A stretch of DNA of 55,602 nt from Bacteroidales bacterium (GTDB lineage: Bacteria; Bacteroidota; Bacteroidia; Bacteroidales; VadinHA17): NCBI GenBank assembly GCA_025358645.1, contig JANYIW010000321.1, positions 1-55,602 on the forward strand. The letters are read 5' to 3'. The position numbers and the translations under genes were made by a program. Each line of letters starts with the position of its first letter. The first letter of the stretch is position 1. This document shows positions 50,007-55,602 of the stretch, one piece after another. The notes under the pieces are model-generated. The model was not told where the DNA came from, did no database searches, and worked only from the letters and a program-made list of their open reading frames with translations.

Positions 50007-50777
50007 TCAGAATTTTAGATGCTTAACTGACATTCCGTTATCCAGTATTTCGCGAAGCGAAGCAATCCCTATCTTAAGATGTATTTCAACATAATCATTT
50101 GTGACTTTAACATCAGTAGCTTCCGTTTTAATACCTGTTGAAATCATTGGCTGATCAGAAACGAGAAGAAGGGCCCCGGTTGGAATCTCGTTGGCAAAGC
50201 CGACGGTAAATATAGTTGCTGTTTCCATGTCAATTGCCATGGCCCGGGTCTTGACAAGATATTTCTTAAACCTGTCATCGTATTCCCATACCCTTCTGTT
50301 TGTTGTATATACTGTACCGGTCCAGTACTCCCTGTTAAATCTTGTAATGGTGGCAGAGATGGCGCTCTGAAGTTTAAATGCAGGAAGAGCAGGAACCTCA
50401 TTGGGAAGATAGTCGTTCGAGGTTCCGTCACTTCTGATGGCAGCTATTGGAAGTATCAGATCTCCTAATGTGTTCTTTTTTTTCAGCCCTCCGCATTTAC
50501 CAAGAAACAATACTGCATTCGGAGTTACCGCACTAAGCAGATCCATTATAGTTGCAGCATTTGGACTACCCATTCCGAAATTTATGATGGTTATACCATC
50601 TGCGGTGGCGCTTGGCATATTTTTATCTCTGCCCTCAACCTTTACATTGTTCCATTTTGCAAAAAGTTCAACATAATAGAGGTAATTAGTCAGGAGAAAG
50701 TATTTGCCGAAGCTGTCTATTGATTTTCCTGTATATCGCGGAAGCCAGTTATTAACAATTTCCTCTTTGGTTTTCAT
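50007..50777 (-). CDS. amn: AMP nucleosidase
   Basis: A 256-residue nucleoside-phosphorylase-fold enzyme that splits AMP to adenine and ribose 5-phosphate. Seen: ITIINFGMGSPNAATIMDLLSAVTPNAVLFLGKCGGLKKK, LILPIAAIRSDGTSNDYLPNEVPALPAF, VYTTNRRVWEYDDRFKKYL, and AMAIDMETATIFTVGFANEIPTGALLLVSD with the catalytic acid pair. It is short compared with the 480-residue E. coli Amn, but matches the Bacteroidota type. It runs into holA with a 2-base gap. The upstream 216-base gap contains the second repeat element. Confidence 0.9.
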   Translation of the reverse strand: MKTKEEIVNNWLPRYTGKSIDSFGKYFLLTNYLYYVELFAKWNNVKVEGRDKNMPSATADGITIINFGMGSPNAATIMDLLSAVTPNAVLFLGKCGGLKKKNTLGDLILPIAAIRSDGTSNDYLPNEVPALPAFKLQSAISATITRFNREYWTGTVYTTNRRVWEYDDRFKKYLVKTRAMAIDMETATIFTVGFANEIPTGALLLVSDQPMISTGIKTEATDVKVTNDYVEIHLKIGIASLREILDNGMSVKHLKF

Positions 50778-50785
50778 AAAAAAGT

Positions 50786-50974
50786 ACTTAAAGTGAGCTA
50801 AAGTTTGAAGTGCCTAAAGTTCATTATAAAAATGAATTTCAGCAAAATTATTTAGATTAAATGTAATTTTGTCAAAAAGAAGATATACTAAGCAACTCGA
50901 GGTCGACGGATTATTAAAACGGGTTTCAAACAAATTACTTTAGGCACTCCAGGCACTCCAAACTCTAGGCACTT
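50786..50974. repeat. MITE-like inverted-repeat element, copy 2 (189 bp)
   Basis: Arms at 50786-50821 and 50937-50974 share the GTGAGCTAAAGTTT and GTGCCTAAAGTT blocks and AACTCTAGGCACT-type blocks with the element at 42455-42796, but the 115-base interior is different and shorter, with no ORF. The match of the arms without a match of the interior is typical of non-autonomous elements or recombining repeats. It fills most of the gap between amn and the HsdR-N-like gene, and its right end borders that gene's promoter. Confidence 0.7.
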
Positions 50975-50988
50975 ATAAATTAACTGAA

Positions 50989-50996
50989 TATATTTG
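50989..50996 (+). promoter_or_regulatory. Candidate promoter box of the HsdR-N-like gene
   Basis: TATATTTG fits TAnnTTTG and begins 15 bases after the right arm of repeat copy 2. It overlaps the TTG (50994) where the longest reading frame opens, so that TTG is unlikely to be the real start. Confidence 0.45.
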
Positions 50997-51038
50997 TATC
51001 TTATAGAGGAATTAAGTTTCCAAAAATACAAAACTAAG

Positions 51039-51491
51039 TTGAAACTATTAAATCTGCCTCAATATTCCTTCAGGATTACCGGAAAGGAGGGAAAAGAAAT
51101 GATCCTCGATCCTTTAAGGAGGAAATATGTGAAACTCACTCCCGAAGAGTGGGTCCGGCAGAATTTTATTCAATATCTGATTAATGAAGGTAAATATCCT
51201 GCAGGTCTCGTTGGTATTGAGGTCTTTTCAAGATTCAATAAAATGAAACGAAGAGTTGATATATTGATTCACAACAGATCAGGTGAACCGGTAATGATAG
51301 TTGAATGTAAAGCGCCTGATGTTAAGATTGATGACAAAGTATTTGATCAGATTGTATGTTATAATATGGGATTCAAAGTCCCGTATATCGTTGTGACCAA
51401 TGGGATCGATCACTATGCCTGCAAAGTTGATTTCAGTGAAAATAAATATGAATTTTTACTTGTTATACCACTTTATGAAGACCTTTTGTAG
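51039..51491 (+). CDS. Type I restriction R-subunit N-terminal-like protein (HSDR_N)
   Basis: A 150-residue stand-alone domain related to the nuclease-fold N-terminus of HsdR. It begins (K)LLNLPQYSFRI and has LRRKYVKLTPEEWVRQNFIQYLI, GIEVFSRFNKMKRRVDILIHNRSGEPVMIVECKAPDVKI, where R-VDILI and VECKAP carry the Asp and Glu-x-Lys of a PD-(D/E)XK site. Such single-domain proteins are common in Bacteroidota; function is unknown. I start at TTG 51039 because the promoter box covers the earlier TTG at 50994; no ATG is available before residue 36. The Nudix gene follows after 2 bases. Confidence 0.75.
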   Translation: MKLLNLPQYSFRITGKEGKEMILDPLRRKYVKLTPEEWVRQNFIQYLINEGKYPAGLVGIEVFSRFNKMKRRVDILIHNRSGEPVMIVECKAPDVKIDDKVFDQIVCYNMGFKVPYIVVTNGIDHYACKVDFSENKYEFLLVIPLYEDLL

Positions 51492-51493
51492 CT

Positions 51494-51892
51494 ATGATAA
51501 GTGTTACCTGTGCTGTTATCAGAAATGAAGAGAAAGAGCTTTTAGTTGTTCAGCGTGGCGAGGCAACTGATCATCCCTTTAAATGGGAATTCCCAGGAGG
51601 TAAACTTGCTCCGGAAGAGACTGAAGAAGAGTGTGTTATCCGTGAAGTGGAGGAGGAGCTTGCAATGGAAATAGTTATTTGTGGTAAACTGGCATCAATC
51701 GATCATGATTATGGACATAAACAGATAAGGCTTATCCCTTTTATATGTGATACACTCGATGAATGGCCATTTCTGTCTGAACATCTTGCTTATAAATGGG
51801 TTGAAGAAAAAGATTTAATGACTCTCGATTTTTCAGAGGCTGATATTTTTGTTGCAATCAGCTACCTTGGAAGAATTAAGAATGATTCTTAA
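51494..51892 (+). CDS. Nudix hydrolase (MutT-like)
   Basis: A 132-residue pyrophosphohydrolase. The Nudix box starts at GGKLAPEETEEECV and ends REVEEEL, with the pattern G-x5-E-x7-R-E-x2-E-E-L intact, so metal binding should be complete. The N-terminal ISVTCAVIRNEEKELLVVQRGEATDHPFKWEFPGG fits the 8-oxo-dGTP or dNTP-cleaning MutT group. It begins 2 bases after the HsdR-N-like gene and converges on the hydrolase gene after 14 bases. Confidence 0.9.
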   Translation: MISVTCAVIRNEEKELLVVQRGEATDHPFKWEFPGGKLAPEETEEECVIREVEEELAMEIVICGKLASIDHDYGHKQIRLIPFICDTLDEWPFLSEHLAYKWVEEKDLMTLDFSEADIFVAISYLGRIKNDS

Positions 51893-51906
51893 GAAACTGG
51901 TTGAAG

Positions 51907-53316
51907 TCACTTTAAAGCCAAAATCCAGTCAGTAATAATTTTCAAAGCTTCAGGAGAAAAGGTTTCTTCAATTGTTCCATATTCGGAAGGTAGTCCGGTA
52001 TTGCAATGTTGAAAGAGATGATTAAGTCCGGGTAAGTTTACAGTCTTTACTGATTTGTTTCCGGATGATTTCAGAGCTTTTTCAATAGCTGGGAGGTTTT
52101 CTTTAGCGGCTACCTGAACGTCTTTATCTCCATTAAGAGCGAGAACAGGACATTTTACCTTTTTCCAGAAAGTAGTAGGGTCGGTCATAATAAAATACCT
52201 GAACCATGTATATTGATTAGCGCCGAAACTTAATTTTAGCTGATTAACGGCTTTTTCCGTATTTTCCTTCGATAGTTTTTTCTTTTCCACAATCTCTCTG
52301 TACAGAGCAAGGATCTTTATTTCTGCTTTTTTATTATCTTTTTCTTTCCTGAGAACAGCATAGAGTTTTCTGTTTATTTCAGTTGTTTCTTTAATGGCAC
52401 TTTCTTTCTCCCCTGAAAGTTTACCTATTTCCTGTTGCTGCCTTATAATAATCTGTTGTCCGGTTACCCCCGGACCTGCCAGAGATATAATAAATCCTAT
52501 TCCCGTGTTTGAAACAGCGACTATCGGAGCGATCAACCCACCTTCACTATGACCCATAAGTCCTATTTCTTTTTGATTAATTTTCGCATTATTTTTCAGA
52601 AAATTAAAAGCAGCTTCAGCATCAGTTGCGAGATCGGCAGAAGTTGCTTCAGCGTAGTTACCCTGTGATTGACCTACTCCTCTGTCATCATATCTAAGAA
52701 CCGCGATGCCATTTCTGTTGAGATAATCGGCTATTACCATGAAGGGTTTATGACCCATAAGTTCTTCATTCCTGTTCTGTGGGCCCGATCCGGTGATCAT
52801 AATAACAGTCTTGAAAGGGCCATTCCCGGATGGAATTGTTAATGTTCCGGCAAGTTTAATATTAAATTTAACATTTGTAAATATCACATCCTCAGATGTA
52901 TAAGAAAAAGGAGGTTTTGGCTCCTGTGGTCGGTTGACTGTAAAGACTGTTCTTAGTTTTTTAAGATTCGCAATAAAGCCGGAACCGCGCTGAGTCCATG
53001 TTCCATCTATGGTTGAGTCACTGGTAATGGTACCTTTATATTCACCCATAAGGGCAGGAGCTTGAATTGTCAGATTCTTTTTATCCAGAATGACATGGCC
53101 AAGAGGAATATTTTTCGCACCCTGATCAGGGCTGTCCAAAGTGGCGATAAGACTATCTTTATCGTTCAGCTTGAGATTGAAAACTAACCGGAGATCAATG
53201 CCATTTGTTGAAATCTTACCAAGCCATGATCCTGGTAAAATATTTTTGTTTGTTGTTTTTTGAGCCGATAATGAAGTAGTTAACATTAATGTAACCAGAA
53301 GTAATACTGCCATCAT
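51907..53316 (-). CDS. Secreted alpha/beta hydrolase
   Basis: A 469-residue exported protein. From the ATG at 53316 a signal peptide (AVLLLVTLMLTTSLSAQ) comes first. Residues about 25-150 are a beta-rich domain (SWLGKISTNGIDLRLVFNLKLNDKDS...GTWTQRGSGF), and the rest is an alpha/beta-hydrolase core with VIMITGSGPQNRNEE, RYDDRGVGQSQGNY and the nucleophile elbow GLMGHSEGGLIAP; the late acid and His are in NGDKDVQV and LPGLNHLF. It is probably a periplasmic esterase or peptidase. The frame extends to 53439, but that extension overlaps the PIN gene and has no signal. Confidence 0.85.
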   Translation of the reverse strand: MMAVLLLVTLMLTTSLSAQKTTNKNILPGSWLGKISTNGIDLRLVFNLKLNDKDSLIATLDSPDQGAKNIPLGHVILDKKNLTIQAPALMGEYKGTITSDSTIDGTWTQRGSGFIANLKKLRTVFTVNRPQEPKPPFSYTSEDVIFTNVKFNIKLAGTLTIPSGNGPFKTVIMITGSGPQNRNEELMGHKPFMVIADYLNRNGIAVLRYDDRGVGQSQGNYAEATSADLATDAEAAFNFLKNNAKINQKEIGLMGHSEGGLIAPIVAVSNTGIGFIISLAGPGVTGQQIIIRQQQEIGKLSGEKESAIKETTEINRKLYAVLRKEKDNKKAEIKILALYREIVEKKKLSKENTEKAVNQLKLSFGANQYTWFRYFIMTDPTTFWKKVKCPVLALNGDKDVQVAAKENLPAIEKALKSSGNKSVKTVNLPGLNHLFQHCNTGLPSEYGTIEETFSPEALKIITDWILALK

Positions 53317-53332
53317 AGTTGCTTTTGTGAGA

Positions 53333-53707
53333 TTACCAAATTGTATTTTTATAATGTTTTTTAATATTTCTGTCCTTACTGATAAGCATAGAATTATTAA
53401 TTGAGGCATCCGCAACAATAATCCTATCAAACGGATCATGAGTAAATGATAAATGTATTGCCTGTCTTACAATGCTTTCAAAGTTATTATCGCTATACAT
53501 TAATCCTAATTCACCAATTAATGTATCTATAATAAGGCCAGATTCATATTTTACCCTTTTGATTTCAAACAAATATTGGATTTCCAATTTTACAATATGT
53601 GAAATACAAACCTGTTGTGTATTTATCAATTTTAATACTTTTGGGTTAAAAAGGTCAAGCTGACCGGAATATAACCAAATTACCGCATGTGTATCTAAAA
53701 AAATCAT
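53333..53707 (-). CDS. PIN-domain toxin (VapC-like)
   Basis: A 124-residue ribonuclease-type toxin. The acidic residues expected in a PIN active site are present: Asp 5 in MIFLDTHAVIW, Glu 42 in KLEIQYL, Asp 91, 94 and 100 in HDPFDRIIVADA, and Asp 112. The start is at 53707 rather than 53728, since the family begins MIFLDTHA and the ATG overlaps the antitoxin stop by 4 bases. The antitoxin gene lies directly upstream. Confidence 0.88.
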   Translation of the reverse strand: MIFLDTHAVIWLYSGQLDLFNPKVLKLINTQQVCISHIVKLEIQYLFEIKRVKYESGLIIDTLIGELGLMYSDNNFESIVRQAIHLSFTHDPFDRIIVADASINNSMLISKDRNIKKHYKNTIW

Positions 53708-53922
53708 GCTTTCCACTCCTTCTCCCAATCGTTGTATATTATTTCATCAGGCTTACAGTTCATAACTTCCCTTTTTTTAAGATTATCTAGCTTTAATTTT
53801 GGTTGCTCAATAATAATTTTCAAGACCTTGTTTTTTCTTTTTATTTCAACAGGTATCCCTGTTAAAATCACCTGGTCTAAAAGATTGTATAAATTCTGCC
53901 TTAATTCTGATGGTGATATCAT
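53704..53922 (-). CDS. Phd/YefM-like antitoxin
   Basis: A 72-residue antitoxin. The N-terminal ISPSELRQNLYNLLDQVILTGIPVEIKRKNKVLKIII is the Phd/YefM-type DNA-binding fold, and the C-terminal KPDEIIYNDWEKEWKA is the likely toxin-binding tail. It overlaps its PIN partner by 4 bases (ATGA), with the typical antitoxin-first order. Autoregulation is likely (see the operator below). Confidence 0.82.
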   Translation of the reverse strand: MISPSELRQNLYNLLDQVILTGIPVEIKRKNKVLKIIIEQPKLKLDNLKKREVMNCKPDEIIYNDWEKEWKA

Positions 53923-53937
53923 ATTATTATGTTTTTA

Positions 53938-53983
53938 CAAAGATATATTTATCGTACGTAATAAACAATTATAAACGTACGTT
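53938..53983 (-). promoter_or_regulatory. Antitoxin-PIN promoter with CGTACG operator sites
   Basis: On the minus strand a TTG (53968-53966), a 20-base spacer and TATCTTTG (53945-53938) form a full promoter that ends 15 bases before the antitoxin ATG. Two CGTACG palindromes (53953-53958, 53976-53981), 23 bases apart, lie in the spacer and just upstream of the -33 box. This is where an autorepressor antitoxin would bind. Confidence 0.6.
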
Positions 53984-54013
53984 AATTTAGTTTTTAATTG
54001 ATAATAAAGTACT

Positions 54014-54175
54014 TTATAATCCATTTCGTGAGGCGACCCCGTCCAGACTTGCTGACGGTCGGGGCTATGCGCCGTACGGGCCGTATCCCTTGTCAAACTG
54101 TGGAGGCGCCGATGCAGTAACGAAACCTGCAAACCGCCAGGAACCAAGCCATGACCTATAACGTGTTATGTGGGG
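54014..54175. repeat. GC-rich structured segment with 21-bp repeat copy A
   Basis: This segment is distinctly richer in G+C than the surrounding genes and contains no ORF. It can fold: GGCG ... CGCC encloses CCCCG / CGGGG at 54032-54073, followed by CCGTACGG and GGCGCC palindromes. Its left end carries copy A (54020-54040) of the TCCATTTCGTGAG-type repeat, and its right end has ATAACGTGTTAT. It borders the end of the ParE gene and may be an integration or cassette boundary. Confidence 0.5.
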
Positions 54176-54478
54176 TTATTTTTCTATTATTCTATTCTTT
54201 AAATCCATTTGTTCATGTAGTATTCTTGTGATTTCCACTTCGTTTTCTTCAATCTTTCTGTAAAAAATGATGTGCCTACCTGCTTTAAACCCAAATATGT
54301 TTTCTGTTACTCCTGAATAATTGTTACCTAACTCAGGGTTACATGCAACTTCGTTACAGTTTTCTAAAAGCATAAGATAATATGTGTCTGCTTGATTTTC
54401 AGAGCACTTATCAGAGGTGTAATTCCAAATATTGGTTAAATCATCAACTGCTTTATTTGTTAATTTATACTGAACCAT
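54176..54478 (-). CDS. RelE/ParE-family toxin
   Basis: A 100-residue toxin. The family pattern YKLTNKAVDDLTNIWNYTSDKCSENQADTYYLMLLENCNEVACNPELGNNY and the C-terminal GFKAGRHIIFYRKIEENEVEITRILHEQMDL match the ParE/RelE fold; ParE members poison DNA gyrase. Its ATG overlaps the antitoxin stop by 14 bases. It ends at the GC-rich segment. Confidence 0.9.
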   Translation of the reverse strand: MVQYKLTNKAVDDLTNIWNYTSDKCSENQADTYYLMLLENCNEVACNPELGNNYSGVTENIFGFKAGRHIIFYRKIEENEVEITRILHEQMDLKNRIIEK

Positions 54479-54722
54479 TCAATTTCTTTTTAGCTTTTAA
54501 TCTTTCTAAATGTGACTCAGGATTGAAATCATAAGCAATTCCGCTTTCTATCCCTTCTTGAATAGCTTCTCTTAAAGCAATAATTCTGGTTTCTTCTTCT
54601 TCCAAAAGTCTTAATCCTGCCCGGACAACTTCACTTGCATTTTTAAATCTTCCAGCAGATATTCTATTTTGAATAAAATTATCAAAATAGTTCCCTATTG
54701 ATATTGAAGTGTTTCTACTCAT
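54465..54722 (-). CDS. ParD-like antitoxin
   Basis: An 85-residue antitoxin with a ribbon-helix-helix N-terminus (TSISIGNYFDNFIQNRISAGRFKNASEVVRAGLRLLEEEE), the classic CC2985/ParD pattern, and a C-terminal tail (GIAYDFNPESHLERLKAKKK) that would wrap the ParE toxin. It overlaps parE by 14 bases. The promoter and palindrome just upstream suggest autoregulation. Confidence 0.92.
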   Translation of the reverse strand: MSRNTSISIGNYFDNFIQNRISAGRFKNASEVVRAGLRLLEEEETRIIALREAIQEGIESGIAYDFNPESHLERLKAKKKLNGSV

Positions 54723-54740
54723 AATTCATCAATTTTTCTC

Positions 54741-54771
54741 CAAAGTTACCAAAAATTGGTACAATTGTCAA
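54741..54771 (-). promoter_or_regulatory. parDE promoter and TACCAA palindrome
   Basis: On the minus strand TTG (54771-54769), a 20-base spacer and TAACTTTG (54748-54741) form a complete promoter 18 bases before the antitoxin start. The palindrome TACCAA-AAA-TTGGTA (54747-54761) overlaps the -7 box and the spacer. A ParD dimer could bind there to shut off transcription. Confidence 0.65.
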
Positions 54772-54788
54772 GGTGTGTTTCTTTTTTT

Positions 54789-54815
54789 ATCGGTTCCGGG
54801 ATTCCCGGAACCGAT
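54789..54815. repeat. 12-bp-arm hairpin ATCGGTTCCGGG / CCCGGAACCGAT
   Basis: A perfect 12-bp inverted repeat with a 3-base loop stands between the parDE promoter and repeat copy B. On the plus strand it is preceded, not followed, by a T run, so it is not a standard terminator. It may belong to the mobile or structured context seen on both sides of the parDE pair. Confidence 0.6.
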
Positions 54816-54827
54816 GGGAACGTAATA

Positions 54828-54848
54828 GGGGTCGGCTCACGTAACGGA
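54828..54848 (-). repeat. 21-bp repeat, copy B (inverted relative to A and C)
   Basis: Read on the minus strand, this unit matches copy A (54020-54040) at 18 of 21 bases. With A it flanks the ParDE pair in inverted orientation. The rest of the 449-base gap from 54723 to 55171 holds the parDE promoter, the hairpin at 54789-54815, this unit, copy C, and A/T-rich DNA with no convincing ORF. Confidence 0.55.
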
Positions 54849-55053
54849 AAATATAGCACGTTAAGCAATCTATGTTAACTGTCCAGCGGGTATCCGAATA
54901 GAATGTTTTTAAAAACGGTTAAAGCATAGGAAAAATAAACTTGATCAAAAATTCAGCGTTTGAGATACCAAAAAAGAGGAAAAAGCAGGGGTTATATAAA
55001 GTTCTTTAGTACGGTCGTTAAATAAAACTTATTGTTTTCTTCTGGTGGAGACG

Positions 55054-55074
55054 TCCGTTTCGTGAGCAGACCCT
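55054..55074 (+). repeat. 21-bp repeat, copy C
   Basis: This unit matches copy A at 17 of 21 bases in the same orientation (core TTTCGTGAG). It is 29 bases before the -33 element of the next gene and may mark another boundary of the accessory region. Confidence 0.5.
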
Positions 55075-55102
55075 TATTTGTTGCTTACTTAGCGATTACT
55101 AT

Positions 55103-55138
55103 TTGCTAACACATTGCAAAAAGCTTACATTTGCAATG
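55103..55138 (+). promoter_or_regulatory. Promoter with inverted repeat before the DUF5679-like gene
   Basis: TTG (55103-55105), a 20-base spacer and TACATTTG (55126-55133) give a complete promoter; the ATG is 38 bases downstream of the -7 box. A perfect 9-bp inverted repeat, CATTGCAAA / TTTGCAATG (55112-55138, 9-base loop), overlaps the -7 box and may be an operator. Confidence 0.65.
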
Positions 55139-55171
55139 AAATAGATTAATCATAACTAAATTAATTAGATC

Positions 55172-55324
55172 ATGGAAGGATATTGCGTAAAATGTAAGTC
55201 TAAAAAAGAAATTAAAGATTCTGTTGAAGTTACAATGAAAAATGGCAGAAAAGCAGTGAAAGGTAAATGTCCAACTTGTGGAACCGGGATGTTTAGGATA
55301 CTAGGCAAAGCTGAGATTCGTTAA
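55172..55324 (+). CDS. Small zinc-ribbon-like protein (DUF5679-like)
   Basis: A 50-residue protein beginning MEGYCVKCKSKKEI and containing a second pair, GKCPTCGTGMFRI. The two CxxC pairs (Cys 5 and 8, Cys 33 and 36) suggest one zinc-binding ribbon; the pattern is like the DUF5679 family. It has a strong promoter and its own terminator, so it is a real monocistronic gene. Function is unknown; such small ribbons often bind nucleic acids. Confidence 0.8.
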   Translation: MEGYCVKCKSKKEIKDSVEVTMKNGRKAVKGKCPTCGTGMFRILGKAEIR

Positions 55325-55363
55325 CCTTTCATTTTTAAATTAACTACAACAAAAGAGTGTATT

Positions 55364-55404
55364 ATTATGGTAGAATTAATTTTCTACCATAATTATTTCT
55401 TTTT
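55364..55404 (+). terminator. Terminator hairpin after the small zinc-ribbon gene
   Basis: A perfect 12-bp stem ATTATGGTAGAA / TTCTACCATAAT with a 6-base loop is followed by a T-rich stretch (TATTTCTTTTT). It lies 40 bases after the stop and should end the transcript; it could also serve the ORF coming from the right. Confidence 0.75.
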
Positions 55405-55439
55405 GTAATATAACATAATATTCTTATACAACCCCTAGG

Positions 55440-55602
55440 TTAGAAAAACCAGTGGGCTTGCCCATAGTTGGCCGGATAATATTGAACGCCGAGAGCCTGA
55501 GTTAAGTATTTGTTGTTTAGGTATGCATGAAAATTGTAACCTTCCCGGCGAAAAGTGGTCAATAAGCCCGGCTTTTGCAGTATTTTATCATTTTCAAGTA
55601 TT
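55440..55602 (-). CDS. Partial ORF at the window edge, C-terminus
   Basis: The last 53 codons of a minus-strand frame that enters from beyond the window (stop at 55440-55442). The visible sequence, including TTFRREGYNFHAYLNNKYLTQALGV and a terminal aromatic run HWFF, has good coding character, with aromatic and glycine-rich strands that would suit the end of an outer-membrane barrel. Nothing more specific is possible from this fragment. Confidence 0.4.
   Translation of the reverse strand, partial: ILENDKILQKPGLLTTFRREGYNFHAYLNNKYLTQALGVQYYPANYGQAHWFF

Noticed and set aside
54014..54175. Integron attC site
   Set aside because: The region is foldable and near a cassette-like gene pair, but I do not see the RYYYAAC and GTTRRRY core pair or an integrase, so I do not call it attC.
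54900..55020. Short open frame ending in KKRKKQGLYKVL
   Set aside because: Only about 25 codons with no start and no homology that I recognise; treated as non-coding.
1..55602. tRNA, rRNA or CRISPR array
   Set aside because: No cloverleaf-like sequence, rRNA segment or regularly spaced repeat array was recognised in any gap.

Overview
The window is a 55.6 kb chromosomal piece from a member of the Bacteroidota, probably an anaerobic or microaerophilic, Bacteroidales-like lineage. The clade call rests on several observations. Promoter-like TAnnTTTG boxes, several with a TTG exactly 20 bases upstream, stand in front of many genes, and classical Shine-Dalgarno sequences are mostly absent. There are type IX secretion (T9SS) hallmarks (PorP/SprF, a CHU_C-like C-terminal domain, a DUF5103/Plug protein) and the characteristic block DUF6089-uppS-bamA-skp-skp-murI. 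Metabolic genes point to ferredoxin-based, oxygen-sensitive chemistry (KorAB, a tungsten aldehyde oxidoreductase), with an Fe/Mn superoxide dismutase for oxygen exposure.

Layout. 1-3.5 kb: the end of an RND efflux pump gene, an esterase and pdxJ on the minus strand, then a CBS-domain protein and nadK. 3.5-10.3 kb: envelope block (two small barrel proteins, uppS, bamA, two Skp-like chaperones, murI). 10.4-19.7 kb: korA-korB followed by two large paralogues that fuse receiver-like modules to a pyruvate phosphate dikinase ATP-grasp domain. 19.8-26.9 kb: OsmC, a minus-strand queD-folE-fabD operon, the futalosine-pathway pair mqnB-mqnD, sodB, a nitroreductase, and proline dehydrogenase. 27.0-32.6 kb: ECF sigma factor, membrane-anchored PKD/CHU_C protein, PorP/SprF, a membrane-anchored Skp-like protein, a glycosyltransferase and a FtsB/DivIC-like protein.

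32.6-41.1 kb is a tungsten-enzyme island: a ThiS/MoaD-like sulfur carrier (divergent), the AOR-family oxidoreductase, the tungstate transporter wtpABC, and moeA-moaA-moaC-mogA for the pterin cofactor. It thus holds an enzyme, a metal importer and most of the cofactor pathway. MoaA is unusually short, and no moaE is present.

41.1-53.3 kb: a T9SS Plug-like protein, ApbE, a fused 2-oxoacid dehydrogenase E1, a HprK-like P-loop protein, AlgH/YqgE, HolA, AMP nucleosidase, an HsdR-N-like nuclease-fold protein, a Nudix hydrolase and a secreted alpha/beta hydrolase. Two copies of a MITE-like inverted-repeat element and a 42-bp perfect palindrome lie between these genes.

53.3-55.6 kb is an accessory edge: two toxin-antitoxin pairs (PIN/Phd-like and ParE/ParD), each with a visible promoter and overlapping palindromic operator, three copies of a 21-bp repeat around the ParDE pair, a tiny four-cysteine protein, and a truncated ORF running off the end. 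No rRNA, tRNA or CRISPR array was recognised.
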